Notes: generated from the sequence alone by a model not told the origin. A stretch of 35,664 nucleotides of DNA from Clostridiales bacterium (GCA_012522615.1 JAAYKB010000003.1:1-35664); one strand, 5' to 3'; numbered from the stretch's first letter, positions 7,234 to 14,711 are shown. Made by a program: numbers and translations.

Positions 7234-8964
7234 ATGAAGGTACTGGTTGTCGGCGGCGTCGCGGGAGGGGCGTCGGCGGCCGCACGCCTGAGAAGGCTTG
7301 ATGAAGCCGCCGAGATTGTGATGTTTGAGCGGGGGGAGTACATTTCGTTTGCAAACTGCGGTCTTCCGTACTATATCGGCGGGGAGATTGCCGATAAAGA
7401 GGACCTGACCCTGCAAACCCCCGAAAGCTTTAGCACCCGCTTTAATGTGGATGTCCGAATAATGAGCGAGGTCATATCGATTGACCGCGCGGCAAAGACG
7501 GTCACGGTCAGAAAGACCGATACCGGAGAAATATACAAGGAAGGTTATGACCGTCTGATTCTTTCGATGGGGGCATACCCTATCCTGCCCGGTATTGAGG
7601 GGGTGGGGTCGGATAAGGTGTTTACCCTCCGTAGTATCCCCAACGCCGTGAGAATCAAGAGCTATATTGACTCCTTGCAGTCGGCAGGCGGCGCGGAATC
7701 AGGGCATAAGAAATACAGTGCGGTTGTTGTCGGAGGTGGATATATCGGGGTCGAGATGTCCGAAAATCTGCATAAAGCCGGACTTTCGGTAACAATAGTC
7801 GAGATGGCGAACCAGGTGATTGCCCCGATTGACTACGATATGGCGTGTGAGGTGCACCGCCATATCGAGAGCAAGGGCGTCCGCCTTATGCTGGGCAATG
7901 CCATGCGGGCTATCAGCGATGACGGCGGCAATCTCCGTGTAAAGCTTGACAGCGGGGAGATTGAGGCGGATATGCTGATTATGGCGGTGGGGGTTTTGCC
8001 CGAAACCGCCATTGCGAGGGAGGCCGGTCTGGAGGTCAATTCCCGCGGCTCAATTGTGGTCAATTCAAAGATGCAGACCTCGGATCCGTCTATCTACGCC
8101 GTGGGGGACGCGGTTGAGGTGGTGGACTTTGTCACCGGGCAAAAAACCTTTGTCCCTCTTGCCGGCCCGGCAAACAAGCAGGGGAGGATTGCTGCCGACA
8201 ACATTTGCAATATCGAAAGCGAGTATACGGGCACCCAGGGCAGTGCTATACTGAAGGTGTTCGACCTCACCGTCGCCGCGACCGGAATAAACGAAAAAAC
8301 CGCTAAAAGGCTCGGGCTTGATTATGACAAATCCTTTACATACTCGCCCTCCCACGCCGGCTATTACCCCGGCGCCTCAAATATGACCATCAAGGTGTTG
8401 TTTGAAAGGCAGAGCGGCAAAATCCTGGGCGCCCAGATTGTGGGTTATGACGGGGTTGACAAGCGCTGCGACGTCATCGCGACCGCCATCAGGTTTGGGG
8501 CGACCGCATATGATTTGACAAGGCTGGAATTGTGCTATGCCCCGCCTTATTCCAGCGCAAAAGACCCGGTAAACATGGCGGGCTATGTTATCGAAAACCT
8601 GCTTGCCGGCAGAGTGCAGAATTTCCACTGGCACGATGTCGCCGGGCTGCCCCGCGACGGCAGCGTAACCCTGATTGATACCCGCAGCAGGAGTGAATAT
8701 AAAAAAGAGCATATTGACGGGTTTGTCAATATGCCTCTGGACGAGCTGCGCGGACGGATTGGTGAGCTTGATAAATCCAAGCCGGTTTATGTGACATGTC
8801 AGGTTGGCTTGCGCGGTTATATAGCCTGCCGGATTCTTTCCCAGAACGGCTTTGAGTGCTATAACCTAAGCGGGGGATACAGCCTGTATCGGTCAATTTT
8901 CGGCGAAAGCACCGCTTTGGATGAATCGGATGTGAATCCCGAAACACAGCTGCCTGAAAAATAA
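7234..8964 (+). CDS. cdr: CoA-disulfide reductase with C-terminal rhodanese domain
   Basis: A flavoprotein of the single-cysteine pyridine-nucleotide disulfide reductase family fused to a rhodanese domain (576 residues). Residues 1-20 carry the FAD loop VVGGVAGGASAAARLRR. Cys42 in SFANCGLPYY is the redox cysteine that forms a mixed disulfide with CoA. A second dinucleotide loop VVVGGGYIGVEMSE lies mid-protein. The rhodanese part (about 465-560) has Cys522 in the intact loop CQVGLRG. The layout matches the CoADR-RHD of Bacillus anthracis. It reduces CoA disulfide, or CoA per- and polysulfides, with NAD(P)H. It follows nspC by 24 bases without a terminator, so it is probably the last gene of the polyamine operon. 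NADH oxidase is a less likely reading. Confidence 0.9.
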   Translation: MKVLVVGGVAGGASAAARLRRLDEAAEIVMFERGEYISFANCGLPYYIGGEIADKEDLTLQTPESFSTRFNVDVRIMSEVISIDRAAKTVTVRKTDTGEIYKEGYDRLILSMGAYPILPGIEGVGSDKVFTLRSIPNAVRIKSYIDSLQSAGGAESGHKKYSAVVVGGGYIGVEMSENLHKAGLSVTIVEMANQVIAPIDYDMACEVHRHIESKGVRLMLGNAMRAISDDGGNLRVKLDSGEIEADMLIMAVGVLPETAIAREAGLEVNSRGSIVVNSKMQTSDPSIYAVGDAVEVVDFVTGQKTFVPLAGPANKQGRIAADNICNIESEYTGTQGSAILKVFDLTVAATGINEKTAKRLGLDYDKSFTYSPSHAGYYPGASNMTIKVLFERQSGKILGAQIVGYDGVDKRCDVIATAIRFGATAYDLTRLELCYAPPYSSAKDPVNMAGYVIENLLAGRVQNFHWHDVAGLPRDGSVTLIDTRSRSEYKKEHIDGFVNMPLDELRGRIGELDKSKPVYVTCQVGLRGYIACRILSQNGFECYNLSGGYSLYRSIFGESTALDESDVNPETQLPEK

Positions 8965-8990
8965 ATATCTATATCAAAAACATAAGTAAA

Positions 8991-9022
8991 GAGGTGGCAA
9001 CATATGGCCGCCTCGTTTTTTT
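8991..9022 (+). terminator. Rho-independent terminator of the polyamine operon
   Basis: GAGGTGGC (8991-8998) pairs with GCCGCCTC (9007-9014), followed by a run of seven T (9016-9022). Confidence 0.9.
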
Positions 9023-9091
9023 GTCTGCCCGTTCACCCCTGCCGCGCCGGAGCATACTATGGTATTAAAGTATATGAAAGGAAGGATTGTA

Positions 9092-9571
9092 ATGGGTTAT
9101 CGTCGAGGAGATTATTATGATGATACGGCAGGGAATATGGATTATACAAGACCGATGCCAAGATCGAGCGATTACGGTCCCAACCCCTTTGTGGTGAACA
9201 TCCGGGGCGCCGCCTTGAAAAACAACTATTTCAGGACCGCCCTGTGGACAGGCGACCACCTGCAGTTGACCTTAATGAGTATCCGGCCGGGGGAGGATAT
9301 CGGTCTGGAAATCCATCCCGAGCTTGACCAGTTTTTGCGGGTTGAACAGGGTCAGGGGGTTGTATTTATGGGGGATGACAGGGATAGACTGACGTATCGG
9401 CAAAGGGTTTATGATGATTATGTAATATTAATACCCGCCGGAACGTGGCACAACCTTGTCAATACCGGACGCCAGCCGTTGAAATTGTATTCGATTTATG
9501 CTCCGCCCGCCCACCCGTTTGGTACGGTTCATGTCACCAAGCGGGACGCCGAAGAGGCTCACGGCTATTAA
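9092..9571 (+). CDS. Small cupin-domain protein
   Basis: A 159-residue single-domain cupin. Metal-ligand motif 1 is seen in GLEIHPELDQFLRVEQGQG, and motif 2 in IPAGTWHNLVNTG. The C-terminus YAPPAHPFGTVHVTKRDAEE is typical of small clostridial cupins that start with a basic Gly/Asp/Tyr-rich tail. The substrate is unknown; sugar- or small-molecule-binding and stress roles are guesses. ATG 9092 is chosen for AAAGGAAGG (9078-9086); earlier in-frame codons lack a ribosome binding site. The gene appears monocistronic, between the operon terminator and the B12 riboswitch promoter. Confidence 0.85.
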   Translation: MGYRRGDYYDDTAGNMDYTRPMPRSSDYGPNPFVVNIRGAALKNNYFRTALWTGDHLQLTLMSIRPGEDIGLEIHPELDQFLRVEQGQGVVFMGDDRDRLTYRQRVYDDYVILIPAGTWHNLVNTGRQPLKLYSIYAPPAHPFGTVHVTKRDAEEAHGY

Positions 9572-9623
9572 AGGCGTGATTTTTAGTTTTTTATAAACAT
9601 ATTTGTTTCCTGCGGTAAATTTA

Positions 9624-9652
9624 TTGACATTTTTCTTTTTCGGTTGTAAAAT
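9624..9652 (+). promoter_or_regulatory. Promoter of the cobalamin riboswitch transcript
   Basis: TTGACA (9624-9629), a 17-base spacer and TAAAAT (9647-9652) lie just upstream of the riboswitch. Confidence 0.8.
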
Positions 9653-9673
9653 CTAACTGATTTCCAGAGTCAT

Positions 9674-9832
9674 GAGTACAGGTGCCCGGAAACCGGGAGA
9701 ATAGGGAAGCGGGTGAAAATCCCGCGCGGTCCCGCCGCTGTAAAAAGCTGAAACGGTCTTCATAATGTCACTGGAGGAATCCGGGAAGACGAAAGACCGT
9801 AGCTTTGAGCCAGAAGACCTGCCTGTACCGGA
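9674..9832 (+). promoter_or_regulatory. Adenosylcobalamin riboswitch
   Basis: The outer helix is GTACAGG (9676-9682) with CCTGTAC (9822-9828). In between are the class hallmarks in order: GGTGCCC, GAGAATAGGGAAGCGGGTGA, AATCCCGCGCGGTCCCGC, CGCTGTAA, GTCACTGG, CCGGGAAGACG and the B12 box GAGCCAGAAGACC. It is followed by a hairpin (about 9875-9910) and then an intrinsic terminator. High AdoCbl is therefore expected to switch off the two downstream genes. Confidence 0.96.
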
Positions 9833-9927
9833 ATGTCCCCCTCTACGGAAGATAGAGTCGGCGTGAGGACAACAGATGTGTGTTGCATATCGATTTTTGC
9901 ATAACATCTGCGGTAAAATGTCACCGT

Positions 9928-9964
9928 GCTGTCTGCTCTTTCGAGTGGGCAGCTTTTCTTTTTC
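9928..9964 (+). terminator. Intrinsic terminator serving as the riboswitch expression platform
   Basis: GCTGTCTGCTC (9928-9938) pairs fully, with G-U pairs, to GAGTGGGCAGC (9943-9953), followed by TTTTCTTTTT. An upstream CAGATGT...ACATCTG helix and CGGTAAAATGTCACCG are candidates for the alternative fold. Confidence 0.85.
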
Positions 9965-10030
9965 TAAGGGGAATGGAAATCAAGTATTATGGGAGCTTCA
10001 CTCCCCATAAAAGGAAAGGATGGATTTACC

Positions 10031-10453
10031 ATGGGAAAAACACGTAATCACAACACAAAAATCATCATCATCTCAATCGTCGCACTTGTCGTACTGGCTA
10101 CTGCATTCTTTGCCGTGTATCAGTTACTGCGCCCGAAGGGCGTCGAAGGCACGAAGACATTTCATTTGAATGTCATTGTCAACAATGAAACCATAAAATC
10201 GGGATATTTCCGTACCGATGCCGAGTATCTGAGGCAGGCGCTGGAGGAAGAGGATTTAATCAAAGGCAATGAAGGAACATATGGATTGTGGATTACGACT
10301 GTGGCAGGTCGGACGGCGGACAGTGACAAAGAGGAATGGTGGAGTCTTTATAAAAACGGCGAAATGTCTATGACCGGCGTTGACGACACGCCGATTGAGG
10401 ATGGCGACCGTATCGAGTTCAGGTTGATGGTCGGGTATAATGATGCCGAGTGA
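10031..10453 (+). CDS. Membrane-anchored DUF4430 protein, probable cobalamin-binding partner of an ECF transporter
   Basis: 140 residues: a short basic N-terminus, one hydrophobic helix (about 11-33, IIIISIVALVVLATAFFAVY), then an extracytoplasmic domain with the DUF4430 look (FHLNVIVNNETIK, LRQALEEEDLI, WWSLYKNGE, DGDRIEFRLMVGY). DUF4430 resembles the C-terminal domain of animal intrinsic factor and transcobalamin, which contacts the corrin. With the B12 riboswitch upstream and an S component overlapping its 3' end, a role in capturing cobalamin at the outer membrane face is a strong inference. ATG 10031 has GGAAAGGATGG upstream; the open frame back to 9989 is riboswitch leader. Confidence 0.88.
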   Translation: MGKTRNHNTKIIIISIVALVVLATAFFAVYQLLRPKGVEGTKTFHLNVIVNNETIKSGYFRTDAEYLRQALEEEDLIKGNEGTYGLWITTVAGRTADSDKEEWWSLYKNGEMSMTGVDDTPIEDGDRIEFRLMVGYNDAE

Positions 10454-10967
10454 TAATAATACGGATGGTTTAAGGCGTTTTAGAAACGCAGGGAACAATG
10501 TTGCCGTACTTGCCGTCTGCGCCGCCATTATGTTTGTCCAACAAGTTGCACTGGCAGGTTTGCCTAACATTGAACTGGTGTCACTGCTGGTCATTGTATA
10601 TGCTTATACTTTCCGATTTAAATCGCTGAGCATAATATATGTTTTTGTCTTGATGGAGGGCGTGTACTATGGATTCCATATATGGTGGGTCTCCTACCTG
10701 TATGTCTGGACGATTCTGGCTCTTATAGTCATAGCCTTGCGCGCGGTTAAATCTTCACTCGTTTTGGCGGCAATCTCCGGAATGTTCGGATTGTGCTTTG
10801 GCGCACTATGCTCCATTCCATACCTTGTTACCGGCGGACCGGCCATGGCCATAGCCTACTGGGTAAGCGGCATTCCGTTTGACCTTATTCATTGCGCCAG
10901 CAACTTTATCTTATGTCTGTTGTTGTGGAAACCGCTGATAAAGCTGATTAACAAAATATTAGTATAA
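10440..10967 (+). CDS. ECF transporter S component, probably for cobalamin (CblT-like)
   Basis: A 175-residue integral membrane protein with about six hydrophobic segments and no ATPase domain, as for energy-coupling-factor substrate-binding components. Its start overlaps the DUF4430 stop by 14 bases, so the two are co-translated. The shared B12 riboswitch points to cobalamin or a precursor as substrate. No EcfA, EcfA' or EcfT gene is nearby, so it should rely on a shared (group II) energising module encoded elsewhere. ATG 10443 is an alternative start. Confidence 0.82.
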   Translation: MMPSDNNTDGLRRFRNAGNNVAVLAVCAAIMFVQQVALAGLPNIELVSLLVIVYAYTFRFKSLSIIYVFVLMEGVYYGFHIWWVSYLYVWTILALIVIALRAVKSSLVLAAISGMFGLCFGALCSIPYLVTGGPAMAIAYWVSGIPFDLIHCASNFILCLLLWKPLIKLINKILV

Positions 10968-11022
10968 TCAGCTCCGCGGAGGTTTTGTAGGTGGGATTAT
11001 TATATTAATGAATAACCGGAGT

Positions 11023-11083
11023 ATCTAATACCAATCTCAAGCAAGAAAGTAGTCTGATTGTCTAATTGAGATTGGTATTAGAT
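11023..11083. repeat. 18-bp perfect inverted repeat, possible terminator or miniature element
   Basis: Bases 11023-11040 are exactly complementary to 11066-11083 across a 25-base loop. TTTTCGGTTTT follows on the plus strand, so it may end the B12-uptake operon. The length and perfection of the stem, with an AT-rich loop, also fit a small palindromic mobile element. The rest of 10968-11203 shows no gene. Confidence 0.75.
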
Positions 11084-11108
11084 TTTCGGTTTTGAGGCTT
11101 TGGTTTGT

Positions 11109-11148
11109 CTGCCAGAAAAATTTGACCCTGCCAGAAAAATTTGACCCT
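11109..11148. repeat. Two tandem copies of a 19-bp unit
   Basis: CTGCCAGAAAAATTTGACC occurs at 11109-11127 and again at 11128-11146, followed by the first two bases of a third copy. It lies between the inverted repeat and the tRNA. It may be a replication slip or the relic end of an insertion sequence; no transposase is present. Confidence 0.85.
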
Positions 11149-11203
11149 CGGCACTTGATTTTTCGACGCTTATATTGTATACTTTTCATCGGCTCGAAAT
11201 TAT

Positions 11204-11290
11204 GCCGGTGTGATGGAATTGGCAGACGTGCTGGACTCAAAATCCAGTGGTGGCGACACCGTGCCGGTTCGACCCCGGCCACCGGCACCA
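11204..11290 (+). tRNA. tRNA-Leu, anticodon CAA
   Basis: The acceptor stem is GCCGGTG (11204-11210) with CACCGGC (11280-11286), and CCA is encoded at 11288-11290. The anticodon stem CTGGA/TCCAG encloses loop CTCAAAA with anticodon CAA, reading UUG. A long variable arm (TGGTGGCGACACCG) marks a class II tRNA. GGTTCGACCCC forms the T loop region. Length 87 including CCA. Confidence 0.96.
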
Positions 11291-11331
11291 AACCCGCTGG
11301 CCCTTGATATATCAAGGGCCAGCGGGTTTTT
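11291..11331 (+). terminator. Terminator of the tRNA-Leu gene
   Basis: AACCCGCTGGCCCTTGAT is followed by its exact complement ATCAAGGGCCAGCGGGTT and a T run. A second, separate hairpin CCCCCGAC/GTCGGGGG lies just downstream at about 11341-11360. The rest of the gap up to 11578 holds only the promoter and leader hairpins of ylxM. Confidence 0.93.
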
Positions 11332-11444
11332 GGTTGGGGCCCCCCGACTGTGTCGGGGGTTCGGGTAGAGCTTTGGCATTCCATAAGAAAACTCCTTTTA
11401 TTTAGAGATGTTATAACAAAATTTAAAAAGTAATGTTTTTGGTA

Positions 11445-11473
11445 TTGACAAAAATGAAAATCGGGTGTATAAT
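11445..11473 (+). promoter_or_regulatory. Consensus sigma-A promoter of ylxM-ffh
   Basis: TTGACA (11445-11450), a 17-base spacer and TATAAT (11468-11473): a perfect consensus, fitting strong expression of the SRP and ribosomal genes. Confidence 0.9.
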
Positions 11474-11476
11474 TTG

Positions 11477-11531
11477 CTGTAAAGTGAAAGTCTTTACAGT
11501 TCTGCAACGCAATGTGCGTTGCGTATTGCAG
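11477..11531 (+). other. Two hairpins in the ylxM mRNA leader
   Basis: CTGTAAAG (11477-11484) pairs exactly with CTTTACAG (11492-11499). Next, CTGCAACGCA (11502-11511) can pair with TGCGTTGC (11515-11522) or TTGCAG (11526-11531). No T run follows. A 5'-stabilising or regulatory role is possible. Confidence 0.55.
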
Positions 11532-11578
11532 ATTGTTTAAGTACTAAATAATACTCGGCGGGAAAGGATGGTTATGGC

Positions 11579-11944
11579 ATGGCAAAGAATATGGAGATTT
11601 CGCTGCTTTTTGATTTTTACGGTGATATGCTGACAGAAAAACAGCGGGACATGATTGAATACTATTATAACGATGACCTTTCCCTTGCAGAGATTGCAGA
11701 AAATGTGGGTATTACCCGTCAGGGTGTCCGGGATTCGATAAAACGCGCCGAAATCCAGCTTCTTGAGATGGAGGAGCGGCTCGGGCTTGTTCGTCGGTTC
11801 AACGAAATGAAAAACGGCTTTGAATCCATCAGGGTTGCTGCCAGCGACATACGGGAGTTGAACCAACGCGCCGGATATTCCCGTGATATTGAAGAAAGGG
11901 CTTCGCGGATACTTGAGGTATCACGCCGCCTGTGCGAGATATAG
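11579..11944 (+). CDS. ylxM: YlxM/p13-like helix-turn-helix protein associated with SRP
   Basis: A 121-residue protein of the YlxM family, which in Firmicutes and streptococci is encoded directly before ffh and influences SRP assembly or activity. The N-terminal part (about 1-65) is a sigma-70 region-4-like helix-turn-helix: LTEKQRDMIEYYYNDDLSL, AEIAENVGITRQGVRDSIKRAE. A helical charged tail follows. ATG 11579 has GGGAAAGGATGG upstream. It precedes ffh by 64 bases without a terminator and shares its promoter. Confidence 0.92.
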   Translation: MAKNMEISLLFDFYGDMLTEKQRDMIEYYYNDDLSLAEIAENVGITRQGVRDSIKRAEIQLLEMEERLGLVRRFNEMKNGFESIRVAASDIRELNQRAGYSRDIEERASRILEVSRRLCEI

Positions 11945-12008
11945 CAGTACTGATTTCTATTGCTTATAAACTGTTTCTATATATTTATAAAGCCTAAGGA
12001 GGGTAACC

Positions 12009-13367
12009 GTGGCATTTGAAGGTCTTTCCGAAAAACTTACCGCCGCCTTTAAACGGCTGCGCTCCAAAGGAAAGTTAAGTGAATCAGACGTCAAGGAGGC
12101 CATGCGGGAGGTTCGTCTTGCCCTTCTGGAGGCTGATGTAAACTATAAGGTAGCCAAGGATTTTACCTCCGCCGTGACGGAGCGTGCCGTCGGTTCCCAG
12201 GTGATGGAGAGTCTTACTCCGGCTCAGATGGTTGTCAAGATTGTCAATGAAGAGCTTTGTGCTTTAATGGGCGGACAGGCCTCAAGGCTTGCTTCTGCCA
12301 ACCGTCCGCCCTGTATTATTATGATGTGCGGGCTTCAGGGTTCCGGTAAAACCACCCACTCCGGCAAGCTTGGCAAGATGCTGAAATCTCAGGGCCACAG
12401 GCCGTTGCTGGTCGCCTGTGACGTATATCGCCCCGCTGCCATCAAACAGCTTGAGGTTGTGGGGGAAAAGGCCGGCGTGCCGGTTTTTCAAATGGGCAAT
12501 GCCAATCCGATTGATATTGCGCACAAAGCCGTTGCACATGCACGCGATTACGGAAATGACTATGTTATCCTTGATACTGCGGGTCGGCTCCATATTGACG
12601 AACAGCTTATGGAGGAACTTAAAAACATTAAATCGGCTGTAAAGCCGCATGAGATACTATTTGTTGTGGATGCCATGACGGGTCAGGACGCGGTTAACGC
12701 GGCCTCGGCATTTAACGACGCGCTTGGAATAGACGGGGTTATACTGACCAAGCTGGACGGCGATACCCGCGGAGGCGCGGCACTCTCGGTACGGGCGGTC
12801 ACCGGCAAGCCGATAAAGTTTGCGGGAATCGGTGAAAAGCTGGACGACCTTGAAGTGTTTCATCCCGAACGTATGGCATCCCGTATCCTCGGTATGGGCG
12901 ATGTCCTCTCGCTGATTGAGAAAGCCGAACAGCAGATAGACGCCAACCAGGCGGAAGAACTCGCCCGTAAAATGAGGGAAAACAAGTTTGACTTTAATGA
13001 TATGCTGGATCAGTTCCGCCAGATTAGCAAGATGGGCGACCTCAAGGGTATGCTTTCCATGATACCCGGAATCGGAAATCAGCTCAAAAATGTGGACATT
13101 GACGAGCGGCAGATGGCACGGGTTGAAGCGATAATACTCTCGATGACGCCGCAAGAAAGATCAAAGCCCGATCTTATCAATCCGTCCAGAAAAAGGCGGA
13201 TTGCCGCGGGTTGCGGCATGAAGGTCGAGGACGTCAACCGACTGATTAAACAGTATGAGTCCATGCGTCAGATGATGAAGCAGATGAAGAATATGGGGAG
13301 AAAAGGCATGCGCGGAATACCGCGTATCCCTCAGATGCCCCCAATGGGCGGAAGACGCGGATTTTAG
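12009..13367 (+). CDS. ffh: Signal recognition particle protein Ffh (SRP54)
   Basis: The GTPase that, with SRP RNA, binds signal sequences on ribosomes and delivers them to FtsY. 452 residues, normal for the family. Order: N domain (1-85), G domain with P-loop GLQGSGKTT near 107-115, DTAGR, TKLDGD, and a Met-rich M domain (about 300-452) ending in MRQMMKQMKNMGRKGMRGIP, which binds signal peptides and RNA. The start is GTG 12009, with AAGGAGG 7 bases upstream. Confidence 0.98.
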   Translation: MAFEGLSEKLTAAFKRLRSKGKLSESDVKEAMREVRLALLEADVNYKVAKDFTSAVTERAVGSQVMESLTPAQMVVKIVNEELCALMGGQASRLASANRPPCIIMMCGLQGSGKTTHSGKLGKMLKSQGHRPLLVACDVYRPAAIKQLEVVGEKAGVPVFQMGNANPIDIAHKAVAHARDYGNDYVILDTAGRLHIDEQLMEELKNIKSAVKPHEILFVVDAMTGQDAVNAASAFNDALGIDGVILTKLDGDTRGGAALSVRAVTGKPIKFAGIGEKLDDLEVFHPERMASRILGMGDVLSLIEKAEQQIDANQAEELARKMRENKFDFNDMLDQFRQISKMGDLKGMLSMIPGIGNQLKNVDIDERQMARVEAIILSMTPQERSKPDLINPSRKRRIAAGCGMKVEDVNRLIKQYESMRQMMKQMKNMGRKGMRGIPRIPQMPPMGGRRGF

Positions 13368-13445
13368 TTTTTAATATTGTATTCTGCCAATGAGGTATGT
13401 CCTTGCTGGTTGAAGATAAAGTTGAGAAATTTTGGAGGTAAGCAA

Positions 13446-13691
13446 ATGGCAGTCAAGATTAGGCTTCGCAGAATGGGTGCGAAGAAAAGCCCTTTTTATC
13501 GAATTGTTGTAGCGGATTCACGTTATCCCAGAGATGGCCGTTTTATAGAGGAAATCGGTTTTTATAATCCTCTGTCAGAACCGGTTGAGATAAAGGTTGA
13601 TTCCGAAAAAGCAAAGAAATGGATTTCAAACGGTGCGCAGCCTACAGATACCGTTAGAGCACTTCTAAAAAGGGCGGGAATTGAGTATTAG
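13446..13691 (+). CDS. rpsP: 30S ribosomal protein bS16
   Basis: 81 residues starting MAVKIRLRRMGAKKSPFYRI, the diagnostic N-terminus of S16, with VVADSRYPRDGRFIEEIGFYNP following. ATG 13446 has GGAGG at 13434-13438; the frame upstream to 13377 is intergenic. It follows ffh by 78 bases, the conserved Firmicute order. Confidence 0.98.
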   Translation: MAVKIRLRRMGAKKSPFYRIVVADSRYPRDGRFIEEIGFYNPLSEPVEIKVDSEKAKKWISNGAQPTDTVRALLKRAGIEY

Positions 13692-13796
13692 ACAAGGCGC
13701 GCCCGGGTTTCCGGACGCTTTGAGGAGTATGTGTGAGAGTCTGAGCGGCAAGGATTATTCCGCATACTTCTTCTGCAAAGAAGGGGGTTATTGGTT

Positions 13797-14030
13797 ATGA
13801 ACGAACTATTGGCATCAATCGCAAAAGGTCTTGTTGAGGATCCCGACGCAGTAGTCGTGAAACAAGACGAGCCGGCCGAAGACGGTACCATTGTGTTCCA
13901 CCTTCATGTTGCGCCCGATGACATGGGACGTGTAATCGGAAAACAGGGTCGCATTGCCAAAGCGATTCGTACTGTTATGCGTGCTGCCGCTACCCGCCGG
14001 GAAACCCGGGTATCCGTGGAAATCGACTGA
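13797..14030 (+). CDS. khpA: KH-domain RNA-binding protein KhpA (YlqC)
   Basis: 77 residues made of one KH domain. The GxxG-type RNA-binding loop is seen in DDMGRVIGKQGRIAKAIRTV (about 41-60). KhpA forms a dimer with KhpB/Jag and affects cell division and elongation in related Firmicutes. ATG 13797 has AAGGGGG upstream. The locus ends here with a terminator, whereas rimM, trmD and rplS usually follow. Confidence 0.95.
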   Translation: MNELLASIAKGLVEDPDAVVVKQDEPAEDGTIVFHLHVAPDDMGRVIGKQGRIAKAIRTVMRAAATRRETRVSVEID

Positions 14031-14062
14031 ATTACTTATGACCCGCGGAAAAACTAAAAAAG

Positions 14063-14090
14063 CTGTCGCAATACAAGCGGCAGTTTTTTT
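14063..14090 (+). terminator. Terminator closing the ylxM-ffh-rpsP-khpA operon
   Basis: CTGTCGC (14063-14069) pairs with GCGGCAG (14077-14083), followed by seven T, 33 bases after the khpA stop. Confidence 0.88.
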
Positions 14091-14106
14091 AGTTAGCGGT
14101 ATATTA

Positions 14107-14135
14107 TTGTTGGTGCGCGGCAAACGCGATAATCT
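14107..14135 (+). promoter_or_regulatory. Possible promoter of the thioesterase gene
   Basis: TTGTTG (14107-14112) and TAATCT (14130-14135) are 17 bases apart. Both boxes are imperfect. Confidence 0.4.
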
Positions 14136-14202
14136 AATAAAATAATGTTTATTTTGTAATGCTGATGGTCTATAGGGATAACAGAAAAGGTGGGGATATT
14201 CT

Positions 14203-14682
14203 TTGGAAAGAAATGAATCAAAGTTTGTTTCGGATTCGCGTACCCAGCAGGTTCAAATTGTACTTCCGCAGCATGCCAATGCCTATAAACGCCTATTCGG
14301 CGGTGTGCTGATGCAATGGATTGACATTACGGCGGCGGTTACGGCCAGACGTCATTCCTGCACAGAGGTTACCACTGTCCGGATTGATACGCTTGATTTT
14401 GTGGCTCCGGCCTATGTCGGGAGCACCGTTTTGCTTGAGGGATGCATTACGCATGTCGGCAACACATCAATGGAGGTACGGGTTGACACCTATGTGGAAT
14501 CGCTTGACGGAAACCGTGAACATGTCAACCGCGCCTATGTTGTGATGGTGGCGCTGGACGATCAGGGTAAGCCTGTCAAGGTCCCCGGCCTCATTCCGGT
14601 AAGCGACGAGGAAAAGGCCGAATGGGAGGCCGGCGAAAAAAGACGCATGCTTCGTAAACAGCGGCGGGAGGAAAAATATTAA
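14203..14682 (+). CDS. Hotdog-fold acyl-CoA thioesterase (YkhA/YciA-like)
   Basis: 159 residues with the hotdog core of the acyl-CoA hydrolase family: LPQHANAYKRLFGGVLMQWIDI (about 21-42), where the Asp in QWID is the usual catalytic residue. VTTVRIDTLDFVAPAYVGS and a NRAYVVMVALD strand follow. It hydrolyses acyl-CoA to free acid and CoA; chain-length preference cannot be read. The basic tail (RRMLRKQRREEKY) is common in the family. The start is TTG 14203, preceded by AAAAGGTGGGG; no ATG start fits the frame. Appears monocistronic. Confidence 0.9.
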   Translation: MERNESKFVSDSRTQQVQIVLPQHANAYKRLFGGVLMQWIDITAAVTARRHSCTEVTTVRIDTLDFVAPAYVGSTVLLEGCITHVGNTSMEVRVDTYVESLDGNREHVNRAYVVMVALDDQGKPVKVPGLIPVSDEEKAEWEAGEKRRMLRKQRREEKY

Positions 14683-14710
14683 GCCCATCGGCTCAGCCGA
14701 TGGGCTTTGA
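14681..14710. terminator. Hairpin between convergent genes, probable bidirectional terminator
   Basis: AAGCCCATCGGC (14681-14692) and GCCGATGGGCTT (14696-14707) are perfect complements. It separates the thioesterase (plus) from the ABC permease ending at 14712 (minus). T runs are short on both sides. Confidence 0.7.
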
Positions 14711-14711
14711 C

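Noticed and set aside
11037..11507. 156-residue minus-strand ORF with an AAAGGAG before an internal ATG, reading through the tRNA
   Set aside because: It is the antisense of tRNA-Leu and its terminator; the VAGVEPARCRHHWILSPARL-type translation is a well-known spurious product of tRNA complements.
13954..14145. 63-residue ORF after khpA
   Set aside because: Overlaps khpA in another frame and runs through its terminator.
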